A DNA stretch of 64,000 bases from Pseudomonas quercus. Lineage in GTDB: Bacteria > Pseudomonadota > Gammaproteobacteria > Pseudomonadales > Pseudomonadaceae. The notes beneath the pieces are model-generated. The model did not search any database. It was not told where the DNA came from and was given only the letters and a program-made list of their open reading frames with translations. This document shows, one piece after another, positions 63,801 through 64,000 of this stretch. A program made the position numbers and the translations under genes. Location: the NCBI RefSeq assembly GCF_012033695.1, contig NZ_JAAVJI010000008.1, positions 1 through 64,000 of the forward strand, read 5' to 3'. Numbering within the stretch: position 1 is the first letter of the stretch; every line of letters begins with the position of its first letter.

Positions 63801-64000
63801 GTACCTGGCCATTGAGCTGGGCTGAACTGAGCTGCACCACAAAGGCACCGGTGGCGCCCACGACTGCTGTGCCCAATACAACGCCTGTGGCACTGGTCAC
63901 ATTCACGGTGGCCCCCGCTTCGCCGGTTCCCGTGACCTGCAGGCCGCTGCTGCTCAGCAGCAGGTTGGTAAAGGGGGCAGGTGGGGTCGTGTCGGCGGCC
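60871..64000 (-). CDS. Giant LapF/BapA-type adhesin, C-terminal part (partial)
   Basis: The frame is open from the stop at 60871 to the window edge, giving about 1043 residues; the true start lies beyond 64000. It begins with Ig-like repeats of 84-85 residues (each opening TPP and holding a VTGTGEAG-like turn). Two VCBS/cadherin-like modules follow (each with GTYGTL and a VFTYELTHPNG-like end). An RTX-like patch (GSSGNDTLDG, LLGGAGNDTL) and an uncleaved C-terminal secretion signal end it. This is the architecture of large adhesins exported by TolC-ABC-HlyD systems for biofilm formation. Repeat length matches published LapF repeats (83-92 residues), and the gene order also fits BapA; I cannot decide between them here. 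Confidence 0.88.
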   Translation of the reverse strand, partial: AADTTPPAPFTNLLLSSSGLQVTGTGEAGATVNVTSATGVVLGTAVVGATGAFVVQLSSAQLNGQVLTVRQADPAGNSTSAALTASDVTPPLAPAALAVAGDGSAVTGSGEAGATAGVYSATGTLLGSATVGSTGLFSVTLNPPQADGQALTVRLTDAAGNASSQVGLTAPDITPPGAPATGVVGAAGTVVTGTGVAGARIFVRNALGVLLGSATVAANGTYSVALTPAQIDSQALSITQADAAGNLSTAITATAPDLTPPAAAAALVVAADGTSVSGTGEAGTTVTLRSAAGVTLGTATVAANGTFTVALSSAQINGEVLSVTLRDSSGNLSAIRTVTAPDVDVDRPVIATDNLTTATVNLAPAVTTRTYSDSFSTPLAGFNKVYAFTVDAGTTADPLLTLATGNAAALYNGATYTLQVQDAAGNWVTLGTANSGALLNVQVIAGQAVLVDIAKLLSGNYRLVVASGGIGVLTNVSSTLQLDVTALNQFVGTAGAVLNGNVVTDVGTNGSTDVTGPDNGAVVQVLRNGAFVSALTGTTVQGTYGTLSIDGQGNYRYTANGSANSVGKVDVFTYQLVHPNGLSSTANLYVRIDSPQATEVWNSGNLAAPATVVDATFDVASTALSLANRVTTNTSALGTVNVLLGGGSGAFAFSVAANTVSDLTVSLTSSSLLSLLGSLTLGLYKLNTANGQYVLVRSWGGSALVSLGGGAYGVVVDDQTQGTYQVRLATGGVGVATSINVGLTNVATYTNQFVVSSYTPVAGNLLTDTAGGGVDVLGSPYTLLSVLAAGNFVVPGYNGTAITGTYGTLLVKADGSYTYTLAPGQTDAVVGRQDVFTYELTHPNGTVDTATLTVNLNPAGAAISAAMLMADTVTAPVDGTTLLVNSSHGDTLHGSSGNDTLDGSHGGALTLLGGAGNDTLIIVDQQFTAVDGGPGTDTLLWAGGAANIDLGNLAARVHNIEVIDLNTTAPVNLTLSLADLVSVVSSDTQTLLIKGTAQDSVHITGHWGAEGAHQAAGIEYIQYTPQEDPSHHLWVQSGIQIV
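62971..63987 (-). repeat. Ig-like repeat array in adhesin
   Basis: Four successive units begin at TPP codons at about 63987, 63735, 63480 and 63225, with a degenerate boundary at 62970. The period is 252-255 nt (84-85 residues). Units share VTGTGEAGATV-, LGSATVGSTG- and LTVRLTDAAGN-like segments. The array continues beyond the right edge. Confidence 0.88.

Noticed and set aside
1..64000. tRNA, rRNA, CRISPR or intact insertion sequence
   Set aside because: Intergenic regions were read for cloverleaf-like, spacer-repeat or transposase signals; none was convincing.

Overview
The window looks like chromosome of a fluorescent Pseudomonas, probably of the P. putida group. This rests on high GC content, sigma-28 flagellin control, a phosphorylcholine phosphatase with P. 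aeruginosa-type motifs, a LapF/BapA-type giant adhesin with its own type I exporter, and REP-like intergenic repeats. No rRNA, tRNA, CRISPR array or intact insertion sequence was seen. Family names come from reading motifs by eye; no database search was run.

Layout. 1-233: start of a flagellin gene with a textbook FliA promoter. 283-5206: minus-strand catabolic cluster (DUF1185 protein, alpha/beta hydrolase, aldehyde dehydrogenase, flavin reductase, GntR/FCD regulator, Nudix hydrolase), coupled by ATGA overlaps and preceded by a GGTATACC palindrome. 5316-7168: VF530-family protein, stand-alone receiver protein, aldo/keto reductase. 7307-13804: a 1720-residue helicase with a transglutaminase-like N-terminal region and a Vsr-like nuclease C-terminus, followed 6 nt later by a ClC chloride channel. 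13821-25085: metabolic and surface genes (Tat-exported Gfo/Idh/MocA oxidoreductase, acetolactate synthase, unknown exported protein, TonB-dependent receptor, DUF2945, solute-binding protein, DUF2252, small conserved protein, xylulokinase).

25209-31719: polyol/sugar uptake and oxidation locus: SorC-type regulator, two permeases, binding protein and Zn dehydrogenase on minus, ATPase divergent on plus, with a perfect inverted repeat over the ATPase promoter. The kinase at 23577 lies beside it and converges on it. Dehydrogenase plus kinase would take a pentitol through a ketopentose to its phosphate. 31816-43008: phosphorylcholine phosphatase, FIST-MCP receptor, protealysin-like protease with its emfourin inhibitor, PhzF protein, a duplicated repeat block, an RND efflux pair and a trypsin-like lipoprotein.

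43196-56044 is the most accessory-looking region: a 2343-residue Tc toxin A subunit without B/C partners, and two tandem copies of a family-8 polysaccharide lyase with no signal peptide. Parts of it are visibly more AT-rich than the flanks. Between the lyases lies a decayed fragment of the exporter ABC gene found 5 kb upstream, so the duplication involved the secretion operon. 56045-64000: exporter operon (TolC, ABC, HlyD) downstream of a giant adhesin whose C-terminal ~1040 residues are in the window. The adhesin has 84-85-residue Ig-like repeats and continues past the right edge.

Best candidates for new biology are the transglutaminase-like/helicase/nuclease plus ClC pair and the Tc toxin/cytosolic-type lyase island.
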